A stretch of DNA of 64,000 nucleotides from Nautilus pompilius. Taxonomy: Eukaryota > Mollusca > Cephalopoda > Nautilida > Nautilidae. The stretch spans positions 1,674,001 through 1,738,000 of the forward strand of contig JACATO010000334.1 in the NCBI GenBank assembly GCA_018389105.1. Direction: 5' to 3'. A model generated the notes under the pieces. That model ran no database searches and had not been told where the DNA came from. It worked only from the letters and a program-made list of their open reading frames with translations. The position numbers were made by a program, and so were the translations under genes. This document shows, one piece after another, positions 1 to 11,500 of this stretch; the stretch's first letter is position 1, and each line of letters opens with the position of its first letter.

Positions 1-1435
1 AAAGTGAATTCCATAGTAGCCTCATACATGTAAAGCAATCTTGTCAGTGAATGAATGTTTCCATTTGTACTGAAGAAACTGCCAACTGCTTTCATGTGTA
101 GCCCTGGCAAGTCAATAAATGTGCACATCAGCAGAACTGGTAATGACTCCATCATGCCTTTCACATTTGGCCTGAAGTTAAATCCATTCTGTCTTAACTT
201 ATGAACAGCCTTGAAGATGATCATAATTATCGAGTGAAATTCTGCAAGATTTAGCTTATGTTGTCAACCTCATAATGCAGGACATTTTGTGAAGTTATGA
301 AAGTTTACTCTAGCTAAATGGATATGTCAACAGACAAGTGCATTATATGGAGTCATGACAATCATGTTGTACAAGAGAAATTGTCATGGTTTGAGCAGGA
401 ATCTGGAGTGGTGGAGTATTGTTGGTCCATTTTTTCTTGGTCATGTCCCTGCAGATATTGCAAGAGACAGTAACCTGAATACTAGTGGTTACATATCGAA
501 TCAGTCCAAAACTGAAAAAAGTGTTCTGTAAGCAGTCAACTGCAAGAGATTGTGGAAAAAATGGTGGACAAGATTGAATGTCTTATAAGTCTTCTTAAAT
601 GTGAATGGGTATCTGCATTTCATGTTGTGACAAAATAATTGCAGATTAAAATAATGTAAAACCAACTTCCTATGTCGTTTCTTTATTGAAATACAAGCAT
701 TTGAGTCTATTCTGTCAATTATAGAACATCCTGTATTTTATATTTCTAGTGATATGTTTTAAAACATGCATTCTACAGTTTTGTGCCCTGTCTAGTGGAT
801 AATACTGATGAAGAGAGAATGCCATGGAGAGTTACAAGATCTTCATGAAAGGCAACAATATAGGTGAATCCTCTCACCATTGCCCATAGGCATCCCTCTT
901 ACCAGTTACCTCCACTTTGTTTGTCTTTATGTATGCTATCCAGCTTTTCAAGTAGTAAACAGATTTAACTGAAATTTCCAAGATCCACAGAGAAAAGTTA
1001 TCATTCTGTCTCCAATTTTATATCCCCTCACTATACATGTCAAAGAACTCCATTTTAAATCCCATTAGTGCTCACAGTATACTGTGTATTAATATATGGA
1101 AAATTAGTGGCTTTCAATTTATTTATTTGGAAAAGAATGGAAAGAGAAAAATTTGCTTTTTTTTTTTAACACTCTATCAACCAAGACTCTCATAATGACA
1201 GCCCATTTATCTGAGCAGTTGCAACTTTGGGGAAGGCTGACTATAGGCATAAACATTTTCATCAAATAACTTAATATGATTTATTGTACAATCCTGAATT
1301 TTGAATCCATACTGAAAGACAAAGCCGTGAGAACTGAGAATGGTCATTAATTCCTTCAGTTTAATTTTGGCCTGACTATTGTTGAGGGAAAGTACAAATA
1401 AAATGCTTAGAACAATGTTTAAAATTTAATGTCAC
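1..1435. other. PSME3IP1 intron or 3' flank, no exon recognised
   Basis: This stretch follows the donor of the last visible PSME3IP1 exon on the minus strand. The family normally continues with an acidic serine-rich tail and a conserved C-terminus, and I find neither here on the minus strand. It is AT-rich with few CpGs, with a short poly-T run near 1160. Part of 1-700 has the texture of a decayed transposon, but I cannot assign a family. Confidence 0.45.
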
Positions 1436-3407
1436 CTTTTCCTCTTCACTGCTCCAGTCAATAAAGATGCCTGAGACTTTGTTTGTGATGTTCCAATTTG
1501 AGCTCGAAGGCTTTTCTTTTCTTCCTGTTTTGCTTGTTTAGTCTCTGTAATTTTGCAGACAGCTGCTTCATAGACACAGTCAAGGAAACCTTACAACTTA
1601 CATGGCCTAATTCAAAATACTGGTTGTTTCATATAAGCATATCATAGTAGCCACTACTGCCACAGTTTTTTTTTCAAAAACAAATCAATTAATTTCCAGG
1701 CATCAATTAAAAAAAAAAAATGAAAGAATTTTGAATGAGTGTGAATTTTAATATTTTGAATATTTGTACTGAGCTAGTAAAATGCCACAGTAGATGGCTT
1801 AAACAGAGAACCCAAGTTTAATCTCATTTGGGGGACCAGATTAGTTCGGCAAACACCACACAGCATGGTTCTGTATCAGGCCACTGGAGGTGGCTTCCTT
1901 CCACAACTAAAGCAAAGTTCAACTAGGGATTTTCCATTTCCTGCTAAAAACATGAAAGTACTAGGCCTTACAAGGCACAGAAACAGCAGTGCTCATTACT
2001 GTGCAACTCCATTAGGTATGGGCTGGAATAAAAGATAATTTTTTGTGAGAGGACTGGAATACTCAGGGTAAAACGAGGTAAGGGATGATTGTGCTGCATT
2101 TTAAAATATAAGAGTTCCATAACTTTTTATAATGCTGATGACAATCTTAAAAAGCATTCTAGCATAATAAATATCATAAAAGAATTACAAGTTATGCATC
2201 AGTGTTATTGTAAGTTTAAATAGTAGAAACAAACAAATTATTTATCATTGTCAGTCATTCATATAAAGAGGCATGATGCCATCCATTCATAGCAATATAA
2301 TATAGTTGAGAAGAAAAAGTGATAACATGGACAATGTCAACATCTCTAGAAAGCATGGCAGATAATAAAGGATATTTTCATTTCTTTTAGTATATTTTCT
2401 TGTTCTTTATCCCGCTCCCGCTGTAACTGCTCCTTTCTTTGAGAAACATATTCTAAGAAATTACAATCTTCTTCACCAAGGCCTTTGATAGCATTTTCTG
2501 AAAATAAAACATCAGCAAATAAGAAATTCTGTAAAACCAAAATTTCCAACTTTATATTCATCAACCTTGACTAGAAAAAAGAATTTCAAAGAAATGTATA
2601 CATAATAGTTTTGTGCAGGTAAATAGCATATAATGATGAGACGACAAGACTCACTCAGCTTGAACTGTTCCTCGTATTCTTCCTGTTTCATCATTTTCTG
2701 CTCCTGTAGCCTGTCATACAAAGACCTGCAATCAACCTTTTCCTCAGGACATTCTGCCACAGAATACCCATTGTAAATATTAGATAATAAACTCAAGACA
2801 ATGAAAGTAAATGTGAAAAAAGGGTAGGTTAAACCCATGGCGGTTTTCCTCCCCCCAATTATTCACTTAAAAATGTGACGAGCAGAAGGAAGATGGAAGA
2901 AAATCTGTAACATAATGAATTACTGGATAAGGGATGGGGGATCTTTTTCTGTTTTTAAAATTATCATTATTTTTCTGTATTAGAATAACTAGCGACACAC
3001 AACTTAAAAAAGGTGGACTTTCCACATAAGTGGCAAAATTAACTCACGAGAACAAACTTCTACACCTTTTTATTATTATTTGACTCCCGGGGTGGGGGAG
3101 GAACAATGAAGAAAAGAAATGCCATATACTCCCAAAATATACAACAATAAAACAGAATATTTCTAAAAGAAATGTAAAAGGAAGGCAGATGGTTGGTAAA
3201 TATCATAATTTAAAATACTGTTTATGTTGGGTATGAAGAACCCCCCCCCCCCAAATCATCCTCCTCCTCCTCCCAAAAAAACAGAATACCTAGAGGTTGG
3301 TCTGGTCGTCGAACTTTCTCCCATTCCTCCTGTCGTTTCTGTCGCTTTTCTTCCAGTTCCTTTTCGGAGACAAACCTCTTCATCGACAAACCGCTGTCAG
3401 AAGCCAT
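1436..3407 (-). CDS. PSME3IP1: PSME3-interacting protein 1 (FAM192A/NIP30), 5' four exons
   Basis: This is a nuclear protein that in vertebrates binds the PA28-gamma (PSME3) proteasome activator and tunes its interactions. Seen here are exon 1 at 3407-3290 (start ATG at 3407), exon 2 at 2753-2655, exon 3 at 2497-2376 and exon 4 at about 1569-1436. Together they encode about 157 residues. Exon 1 carries [20 protein letters not shown], exon 2 ECPEE then [10 protein letters not shown] and EEYEEQFK, exon 3 [19 protein letters not shown], and exon 4 [13 protein letters not shown]. These match the NIP30 domain in order and spacing. Phases agree across exons 1-3 (GT-AG). The exon 3 to 4 intron is non-canonical and has its own entry. 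Exon 4 ends at a normal GTGACA donor at 1435, and the C-terminal PSME3-binding tail lies outside the window. The gene is divergent from RABIF. The family call is secure; the start of exon 4 is less so. Confidence 0.9.
1570..2375 (-). other. Candidate U12-type (minor spliceosome) intron of PSME3IP1
   Basis: On the minus strand exon 3 ends in a lysine codon at 2376, and the intron opens with ATATCCTTT (2375-2367), the textbook U12 AT-AC donor. No GT donor exists near the end of the conserved coding. TTCCTTGAC (1587-1579) matches the U12 branch consensus TTCCTTRAY, with the branch A at 1580. The only junction that keeps the exon 4 reading frame lies 10 nt past that A, after TCTAT (1570). That makes the ends AT-AT; a canonical end would read TCTAC. 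AG dinucleotides at +14 and +17 shift the frame. The U12 class is well supported; the exact 3' end is inferred. Confidence 0.65.
2841..3221 (-). other. PSME3IP1 intron 1, central part
   Basis: This is part of the intron between exon 1 (ends 3290) and exon 2 (starts 2753). It is AT-rich, with no open reading frame or repeat that I recognise beyond short homopolymers. Confidence 0.6.
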
Positions 3408-3501
3408 GCCAACGATGCAGCGGTCCCGGTGTGATCAGGATGCTAGAACAGGTACGACAGATAAAAAAAAAAAAACAACACACGGGCAGAAACTAAGAGG
3501 G

Positions 3502-5766
3502 GCAGGATTTCTGGTGTAGCAGGGTTAGCTAAAACAGGCAGACAAGGTACAGCAGCCGCAGGATTTCTGGTGTAGCAGATGTTAGTTAAAACAGGCAGAC
3601 AAGGTACAGCAGCCGCAGGATTTCTGGTGTAGCAGATGCTAGTTAAAACAGGCAGACAAGGTACAGCAGCCGCAGGATTTCTGGTGTAGCAGATGCTAGT
3701 TAAAACAGGCAGACAAGGTACAGCAGCCGCAGGATTTCTGGTGTAGCAGGGTTAGTTAAAACAGGCAGACAAGGTACAGCAGCCGCAGGATTTCTGGTGT
3801 AGCAGATGTTAGCTAAAACAGGCAGACAAGGTACAGCAGCCGCAGGATTTCTGGTGTAGCAGATGTTAGTTAAAACAGGCAGACAAGGTACAGCAGCCGC
3901 AGGATTTCTGGTGTAGCAGATGCTAGTTAAAACAGGCAGACAAGGTACAGCAGCCGCAGGATTTCTGGTGTAGCAGATGTTAGTTAAAACAGGCAGACAA
4001 GGTACAGCAGCCGCAGGATTTCTGGTGTAGCAGGGCTAGTTAAAACAGGCAGACAAGGTACAGCAGCAGCAGGATTTCTGGTGTAGCAGATGCTAGTTAA
4101 AACAGGCAGACAAGGTACAGCAGCCGCAGGATTTCTGGTGTAGCAGGGCTAGTTAAAACAGGCAGACAAGGTACAGCAGCAGCAGGATTTCTGGTGTAGC
4201 AGATGCTAGTTAAAACAGGCAGACAAGGTACAGCAGCCGCAGGATTTCTGGTGTAGCAGATGTTAGTTAAAACAGGCAGACAAGGTACAGCAGCAGCAGG
4301 ATTTCTGGTGTAGCAGGGCTAGTTAAAACAGGCAGACAAGGTACAGCAGCCGCAGGATTTCTGGTGTAGCAGAAGCTAGTTAAAACAGGCAGACAAGGTA
4401 CAGCAGCCGCAGGATTTCTGGTGTAGCAGAAGCTAGTTAAAACAGGCAGACAAGGTACAGCAGCCGCAGGATTTCTGGTGTAGCAGGGTTAGTTAAAACA
4501 GGCAGACAAGGTACAGCAGCCGCAGGATTTCTGGTGTAGCAGATGTTAGCTAAAACAGGCAGACAAGGTACAGCAGCCGCAGGATTTCTGGTGTAGCAGA
4601 TGTTAGTTAAAACAGGCAGACAAGGTACAGCAGCCGCAGGATTTCTGGTGTAGCAGATGCTAGTTAAAACAGGCAGACAAGGTACAGCAGCCGCAGGATT
4701 TCTGGTGTAGCAGATGCTAGTTAAAACAGGCAGACAAGGTACACAGCAGCCGCAGGATTTCTGGTGTAGCAGATGTTAGTTAAAACAGGCAGACAAGGTA
4801 CAGCAGCCGCAGGATTTCTGGTGTAGCAGGGCTAGTTAAAACAGGCAGACAAGGTACAGCAGCAGCAGGATTTCTGGTGTAGCAGATGCTAGTTAAAAAC
4901 AGGCAGACAAGGACAGCAGCCGCAGGATTTCTGGTGTAGCAGGGCTAGTTAAAACAGGCAGACAAGGTACAGCAGCAGCAGGATTTCTGGTGTAGCAGAT
5001 GCTAGTTAAAACAGGCAGACAGGTACACAGCAGCCGCAGGATTTCTGGTGTAGTAGCAGATGTTAGTTAAAACAGGCAGACAAGGTACAGCAGCAGCAGG
5101 ATTTCTGGTGTAGCAGGGCTAGTTAAAACAGGCAGACAAGGTACAGCAGCCGCAGGATTTCTGGTGTAGCAGAGAAGCTAGTTAAAACAGGCAGACAAGG
5201 TACAGCAGCCGCAGGATTTCTGGTGTAGCAGAAGCTAGTTAAAACAGGCAGACAAGGTACAGCAGCCGCAGGATTTCTGGTGTAGCAGAGCTAGTTAAAC
5301 ACAGGCAGACAAGGTACAGCAGCCGCAGGATTTCTGGTGTAGCAGAAGCTAGTTAAAACAGGCAGACAAGGTACAGCAGCCGCAGGATTTCTGGTGTAGC
5401 AGGGCTAGTTAAAACAGGCAGACAAGGTACAGCAGCCGCAGGATTTCTGGTGTAGCAGAAGCTAGTTAAAACAGGCAGACAAGGTACAGCAGCCGCAGGA
5501 TTTCTGGTGTAGCAGAAGCTAGTTAAAACAGGCAGACAAGGTACAGCAGCCGCAGGATTTCTGGTGTAGCAGAAGCTAGTTAAAACAGGCAGACAAGGTA
5601 CAGCAGCCGCAGGATTTCTGGTGTAGCAGATGCTAGTTAAAACAGGCAGACAAGGTACAGCAGCCGCAGGATTTCTGGTGTAGCAGGGTTAGTTAAAACA
5701 GGCAGACAAGGTACAGCAGCCGCAGGATTTCTGGTGTAACAGATGTTAGTTAAAACAGGTAGACAA
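3502..5766. repeat. 56-57 bp minisatellite, about 40 units
   Basis: Head-to-tail copies of a unit that begins GCAGGATTTCTGGTGTAGCA, continues with a variable 7-8 base stretch (GATGCTAG, GATGTTAG, GAAGCTAG, GGGTTAG or GGGCTAG types), and ends in GGCAGACAAGGTACAGCAGC(C). Units are nearly identical over more than 2.2 kb. The variant order repeats: units 5-17 (3729-4465) recur as units 18-31 (4466-5267). The array ends in an AAC run. It starts about 95 bp upstream of the PSME3IP1 start codon, so it probably covers the 5'UTR or proximal promoter. It is not a CRISPR: there are no unique spacers and the host is a eukaryote. Confidence 0.95.
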
Positions 5767-6778
5767 ACAACAACAACAACAAATCTAAAGGTAACATTTT
5801 ATAGATAAATAGATGAGGGTGCGTCTGTGACTCGATCTTAATCCTTTAGATAAGTTTAATAAAACAGAACAACATCTCTCTCTCTCTCTCTCTCCATTTG
5901 CGATTAGTTAAGTAAGACAAACCGGTAGATATAATAATAATAATGAAAGAAATACGATGTCAGGGTTGTTAAATATTAACATATTCACCTTCGGCTCAGT
6001 GTTTTTTTTTTTTTTTTTGTTTTCTTCCTGTTTTCGGAAAAATGAAACGGGTGCCAAAGCCTCAGTGTCCCGGCAGGGGTTTAACTTAAATTAGATGATC
6101 AGGGGCCAGAGAGAGAGAGAGAGACGATCACCTCCTCCGTCTCTATGGTCGGTCGGCGCACACGGACGGATGTGGTACGTACCGCCAGTCACCTCTTCAG
6201 TCCCTGACGCCGAAACAATGGTGGTGGTGCCAGTGTTCGGCTACAACTAGGACGATGCTCACTCACGGAAGATTACCTGCGAGGGTCCGGACATCCGCAG
6301 CATCCACTTTATAAGGAAAGGTCTCTTTTACCCACGTAAATTCGAAAGAAGTTTGGTGGCGTTCATTATGATGGTTAACTGCAGCCTTCGTCCTCGACCA
6401 TTTCTGAATTGAAACTCCCTTCAAACTAAAGTTAATTAGTTTCTATTTTCACTTGTCCCCTTTTTAAAAGTATTTCCTAAAACATTAAAAAAACAAATAA
6501 TAATTAATTAACCACAAATAACAAGCATTTTTTTTTAACGAACTGAGAGACGACAGCGGGAGAAGGCCATTCAGCGCGTTACGGCGCTGTATCAGGATTG
6601 CTGCTGTCACACGATCGAACAGCAGACTCGGCGGTACCAGTAGACAGCTGACTTATAATGTAATCGCGATCAGGGGATAGATAACATGATGCATGGTGGT
6701 GGGAAAGACGTTGAGATCGGGGGGGGTGGAGGGGATGGGAAAGCAGACCAACGACCAAAAGCTAACTCTGATATTATA
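5767..6778. other. Shared upstream region with microsatellites
   Basis: Sequence between the minisatellite and the mariner insertion. It has a (CT)n run at 5873-5894, a poly-T at 6001-6018 and a short GA run near 6110-6123. The stretch from 6120 to 6310 is rich in CpG. No protein-coding signal is seen. It lies in the head-to-head interval between PSME3IP1 and RABIF, so it may hold promoter elements, but I identify no specific motif. Confidence 0.5.
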
Positions 6779-8085
6779 CGAGGTCTGTCGAAAAAGTATC
6801 CGACTCCCCCCCCCCGTTGGAAGTAATGACGTTAGGGAGGCAAAAGTGTGCATAGTGGAGCCACATGCCTTCATGCGCATGCGTGGTTTTGGCGGGCTTG
6901 CTGGATGCGTCAGTCGCTGTCAGACAGCCATCGTGTGAGGTGCTGTACTACTTACTCGTCGCATTTTCATTTCGCCCGTGATGACGGAACGTGTGGAGCA
7001 ATGATCTTGCATCAAGTTTTGCCAAAAGCTTGAAGATACCCAAGCGGAAACAATTCACAAAATTCAACAGGCTTTTGGTGACAATTCCATGGTTGTTACC
7101 CAAATAAAAGAATGGTACAACAGGTTCAAAGATGGCCGCACATTGGAGTGTGACCAGCATTCCGGGAGGCCGTCAACAAGCTGCAATGCAGTTGCCATCA
7201 AAAAAGTGCAGACCTTGATAATGGAGGATCGTCGTTTGATGGTGCGGGAAATTGGTGACGAGTTTGGGATCAGTAAAGATTCTGCACGTGCAATTTTAAA
7301 GGAGGATTTGGGCTTGCACAGAGTGGCAGTGAAATTTGTGCCCAAGCTGCTTCCTCAGGAACAACAACAACTTCATCTTGAGGTTGAACAGGACCTGCTG
7401 GATACTTCCAACAGGGATCCTGAGTTCCAGAATACTGTGATAACTGGAGATGAGACGTGGGTGTACGGGTACAATCCGGAAACCAAAGAAAGCTCAGTCA
7501 TCACAGTGGAAGCAGCAAACGTCAGGTCCGGAGCAAAATCAAGGTGATGCTGATTGTTTTCTTCGACTACCAAGGCGTTGTGCATCACGAATACGCACCA
7601 GAAGGACAAACAGTTACAAAGGAGTACTATCAGGAAGTCCTCCCCTGTCTTCGAGTTGCAGTTTGTCACAAAAGACCAGATCTGTGGGCCTCGCAAAATT
7701 GGCAGCTGCATCATAACAACACCCCAGCTCATTCATCGCAGCTGATCCAAGGTTTCTTGGCAAAGAAAGGCATTTCACTCATTCACCAGGCCCCCTACTC
7801 TCCAGACATGGCTCCTTCTGACTTCTGGTTGTTCCCAAAAATGAAGATGCCACTGAAGGGCTCTTGCTTTGAGAACTGAGAGGACATCATGCGGAATGCG
7901 ACGGCGGAGCTGAAAGCCATTCCGGAAGAAGCATTCCAGACATGCTTCGAACAGTGGAAGGATCGCTGGGCTAAGTGTGTGGAGGCACAAGGGGCCTACT
8001 TAGAAGGGGATTAGCAATTGAACCTCAACAAGTACGTAATTTTTTTTTCCCAGCGTAAGGTCGGATACTTTTTCGACAGACCTCG
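6779..8085 (+). mobile_element. mariner-family DNA transposon, 1307 bp
   Basis: A Tc1/mariner element inserted at a TA dinucleotide, seen duplicated at 6777-6778 and 8086-8087. The terminal inverted repeats are identical over 26 bases (6779-6804 and 8060-8085), beginning CGAGGTCTGTCGAAAAAGTA. The body carries one transposase reading frame on the plus strand, now broken. Perfect ends beside a coding region with few lesions indicate a fairly recent insertion. It lies 0.5 kb upstream of the RABIF start in the CpG-rich interval, and its CpGs are largely kept. Confidence 0.95.
6981..8014 (+). pseudogene. Broken mariner DD34D transposase
   Basis: The frame starts at ATG 6981. A TGA at 7002-7004 interrupts it after seven codons. 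It resumes with the helix-turn-helix region (IKEWYNRFKDGR, then SGRPSTS) and reaches the catalytic block TGDETWVYGYNP, whose first Asp codon is 7449-7451. Near 7490-7540 the frame shifts. The second half reads VMLIVFFDYQGVVHHEYAP and YSPDMAPSDFWLFPK, with the third catalytic Asp at 7820-7822. The second catalytic position, usually Asp in HHDN, is Asn here (AAC, 7715-7717). A second TGA at 7877-7879 is followed by the family's C-terminal residues up to TAG 8012-8014. Both TGAs fit CGA-to-TGA decay. The product cannot be active, and the spacing fits the DD34D mariner class. Confidence 0.93.
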
Positions 8086-8087
8086 TA

Positions 8088-8569
8088 GTATAAGAGACAT
8101 CTTTATTTCCCAGTTTAAAAGTAATGCACTACTTGTGATTACCTGAAGAGATATTGATAGATATGAGAGAAATATTGTACAGCTTCATTCTTGTCTCAGT
8201 GTAAACCTAAAATAATAATTATCTAAGCATTCACCGAGCTGGACCTCACAACTCTGTGCAGAAGGTCATTTCCACCCGCTGACCGCCTTAACAGACCTAA
8301 TCGCCGGTAAAAGAAAATAATTAACCTTCCTTCCACGGTCATAAAAACGGACCGAGTCATTCGCGTTAATTGGCGGTTATCTGATGATGGCGTGGAAATC
8401 CGAGCTTACAGCTGCTGTTCTTCTGGAGGACGAGAAGGCCGTCGGTGGTGGTGGTGGGGTAGCAGTGATACACGATCTCCGGAAATATCAGTGGAAGAAT
8501 GTGGCGACGGCGATAAACGCGTTGTTCCTGTCGGCTTTCACCACCCCCCCAAACCCGGAGGAGGTCAGG
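8088..8569 (+). promoter_or_regulatory. RABIF 5' flank and probable 5'UTR
   Basis: The stretch between the mariner element and the chosen RABIF start. From 8230 it is CpG-rich. An ATG at 8384 is in frame with RABIF and would add 62 residues, including a glycine run. I treat this as 5'UTR because family members begin only about 20-30 residues before the first zinc-binding CxxC, but the longer start cannot be excluded. No TATA box is obvious. Confidence 0.4.
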
Positions 8570-11500
8570 ATGTCTTCTGATAGCGCAGAGAACAACAACT
8601 CCCAAGACACCGCGGTCGTTCCAAGTTCGCTGATCGAAGACGGGAAGAACAGGACGAAGATACACTGTCCCTACTGCCCGAGCCTGATGCTGAGTGCCGG
8701 CAAGGCGTCGTACGTCCAGAAGGAGGTAAGGTGAACGACGACTGACCCCCCCCCACCCCTACCATCCCTCTAGCCGCGGAGTTTGTTAGTAAAAGATACC
8801 GCGAAAGGAAGGAAATTATTGGTAATTTCCCTGGTACTGCTGTCGTCATTTAATAATAATAATAATATTCCGAAAAGCCTGTAGTAGGGTGAAGAGCTCC
8901 AGTAGCGTTAGCGAGTAGACTGTCTGCGCTACGTACGCAGCAGCAGAGCCCTGCCAGAATGAACCCCTCCCCCCAAAAAAAGAAAAAGAACAGTATTCCT
9001 GTTATGCGAGACGGTGCTGTCAGGACTGGATTTTCGGGTTAGCTGCGCGGTTATGCCGTACATGAGCGCCGTGCGTGTTGATGGGCTTCTCGTAAAGGAA
9101 AGCAAGTAATCCGAGTCGGCCATGACACCGCGCCGATGGTCGTCTTCGCGTGTGTGTGTGTGTGTGTGGGGGGAATGGTTGTTGCCTATTTGATGATACA
9201 GATCGTGCGCGGTTTACCCAGTTTCTTCACCGATTGCAGCATTGGGCGACGAGGTTTCGACGAGCCCCCAGGATCGATGGCTACAAGCATTGATCCTTTC
9301 GACTCTCGGGGAGTGTTACGCGGAGAGGCTTGAGGCCAACATCTCGTCGCCAATGGCGTCGGAAAGTACCAGCATTTCTCGGTTCAGTTGGTGCAGCAGC
9401 AGCAGCAACAACAACACATACGGGTTGTTTGGAAAATTTGGCTGCAGACATGAATTATGCGGAATTGGTAACATTGCCTGACGGACATTTGAACCCGAAA
9501 CCGTCTGTCATGGTGGAGCGCCGACGGAAGCATCATCTTGACCTATGTTGGTGAGTTGAGGAGACTACCATTACACTGTAATTCCGACACTTTACGTGAT
9601 CGATTGGTGTGGGGACTATATCAGGAACACATTCAAAAACGCCTGCCTTCTGAGGTTGATCTGGAATTTGACAGTTGCTATGGAACCAGCAGCACGAGAC
9701 GCTGCTGAAGTGCAAGCGGGGTCGGGATGAATCCGTCCACAACATTACACACAGGACATTTGCGACAGGTCGGGGTAGATGTTCGAAGTCATCTGACAAC
9801 GTTGCTTGTTCTCGATGCAGCGACATGCATAGCCCCGCCAGTTGTAGACATGTCAGGACTGTCTGCTTCTATTGCAATAAAGTGGGCCACGTTGAATGAG
9901 CGTGCTTGAAAAAGAAGAGAGACTATTACAGTAACCTGAGGAGGCAAGGTAGCAGACCCCCAGTCTATCACAATACACCTGAGACTGCAGAAACTAGTAC
10001 TGAGGAGGCTCAGGCAGAACCCCTACTGCACATTTCAGTAAACTACGGCATGTCTTCAAACCACTTGCCCCCTATTCATGTTTATCCGAATATACAGGGG
10101 AGGAGAATCCAGATGGAACTAGACACTGAAACAGCAGTTTCATTGGTGATATGCAGTTATTGGCATCTGATGAAATTTTGCGTGCATATTCAGGTAACCA
10201 TGGAGTTAAACCAACAACGAGAGGAACTGGATCTATTGGTGGTGCCAAAGGATGGATCACCATTCAAGGCCTTCATGAAAGCTAACAGTATTAGTCATGT
10301 GACCTCTGCTCCCTTTCATGCTAGAACAAATGGGCAAGTTGAACAATTTGTGCAGTCATTTAAGAATGCAATGAAAGCTGTTACGGGTGATTCAATCAAC
10401 CAGAAGCTTAACTCATTTCTATGCCGTTATCGCATAACACCACATGCAAGCACAAATGAATCGCCATCAATGTTACTTTACAGATGCAATATTCGTACCC
10501 ATCTTGATGTGCTGAAACCTAACGTTGCTCATACCATGCAAGAAAAGCAGCTGAACATGAATAAGCATTCAAGTGGTCAAGTTTGTTACTTCTCCTCTGG
10601 GGAACCTCTGATTGTCCGTGATTACCAATGGTCATATTCATTCCCAAACTGGATCTTTGTCATATAAAGTAAATGTCAGTGGAACCTTATGGAGAAGAGA
10701 TGTGGATCAGCTTGTGCCATCCACAAAGGCAAAGGCTCCTTCATTGCCACCAGGAGCACGAGATGAACACCTGCCTATCCCTGTGACCCCAACAACTTCC
10801 AGTTTACTGGAGAGAGAGCGAGCTCACAGGTCCAATTGAATCCAACCAGAACGAGACAGCGACCTTGTCAGAACCTGTGATTACAACCCCGTCAGGACCT
10901 GTGAGCAGGTTACCTCGCCGAAATCCAGCGAGGGCTAGAAAACCACCTGATTGCCTTTACCTTTAAACTAGACATTTCATCATGGTGGAGGGTCACACGG
11001 ACTCTTTGATTTATTTAAAGCCTTTTACATTTCATAACCAGACTTGGATAATATTAAGTTTTTAAAAAAAAAAATTCATTTTGTAATTGAACTGTGCATG
11101 TTGTAGACCTCTTGCAGGAATTCTCGAGGACACGTAACTCACTATAAAGGGTAGGTAATATGTCATATATCAGGACTATATTTTTGTGTTAGCTGCATGA
11201 TTATGTATACATGCGCACTTTGCATAGTGATAGGTTTCTTATAAAAGAAAGTAATCTGAGTCGGCCATGACACCATTGATGTCGTACATGTGTTTTGAGG
11301 TTGCCTGTTTGATATAAATTGTGTGCGATTTACCCAGTTGCACATTGATACAACAGTTGGTGGTTGTGGTATGTTACCATTTACTCAAGGTTTGTGTGAT
11401 TGGGTGATCAGGCTGGTCAGTTTGAGCCGCAGATAGTGTGGAAGCTTGGACTTGCAGACAGTGGCTAACGTTGTTGTCAGTTTTCGTCAGGCAATTAAAA

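Larger units (their letters stand above)
9018..11350 (+). mobile_element. Internally deleted Ty3/gypsy-like LTR retrotransposon
   Basis: Two similar flanking repeats (9018-9240 and 11161-11350) bracket retroviral-type coding remains on the plus strand, in the order gag zinc knuckle, protease, integrase. Reverse transcriptase and RNase H are missing, so the 2.3 kb copy is a deletion derivative of a longer element. It sits in RABIF intron 1 in the same orientation as the gene. The LTRs have diverged, mainly at CpG positions. The gag-knuckle-protease-integrase order fits Ty3/gypsy, but without reverse transcriptase the clade cannot be set. Confidence 0.8.

Noticed and set aside
1600-2340. An additional PSME3IP1 exon between exons 3 and 4
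   Set aside because: No fitting segment was found, and the joined length without it already matches the vertebrate protein over this part.
3502-5766. CRISPR-like reading of the repeat array
   Set aside because: There are no unique spacers between units, only a few shared variants, and the surrounding genes are spliced animal genes.
8366-8849. Minus-strand frames over RABIF exon 1
   Set aside because: Shadows of the plus-strand RABIF coding, which has secure zinc-finger motifs and correct splice sites.
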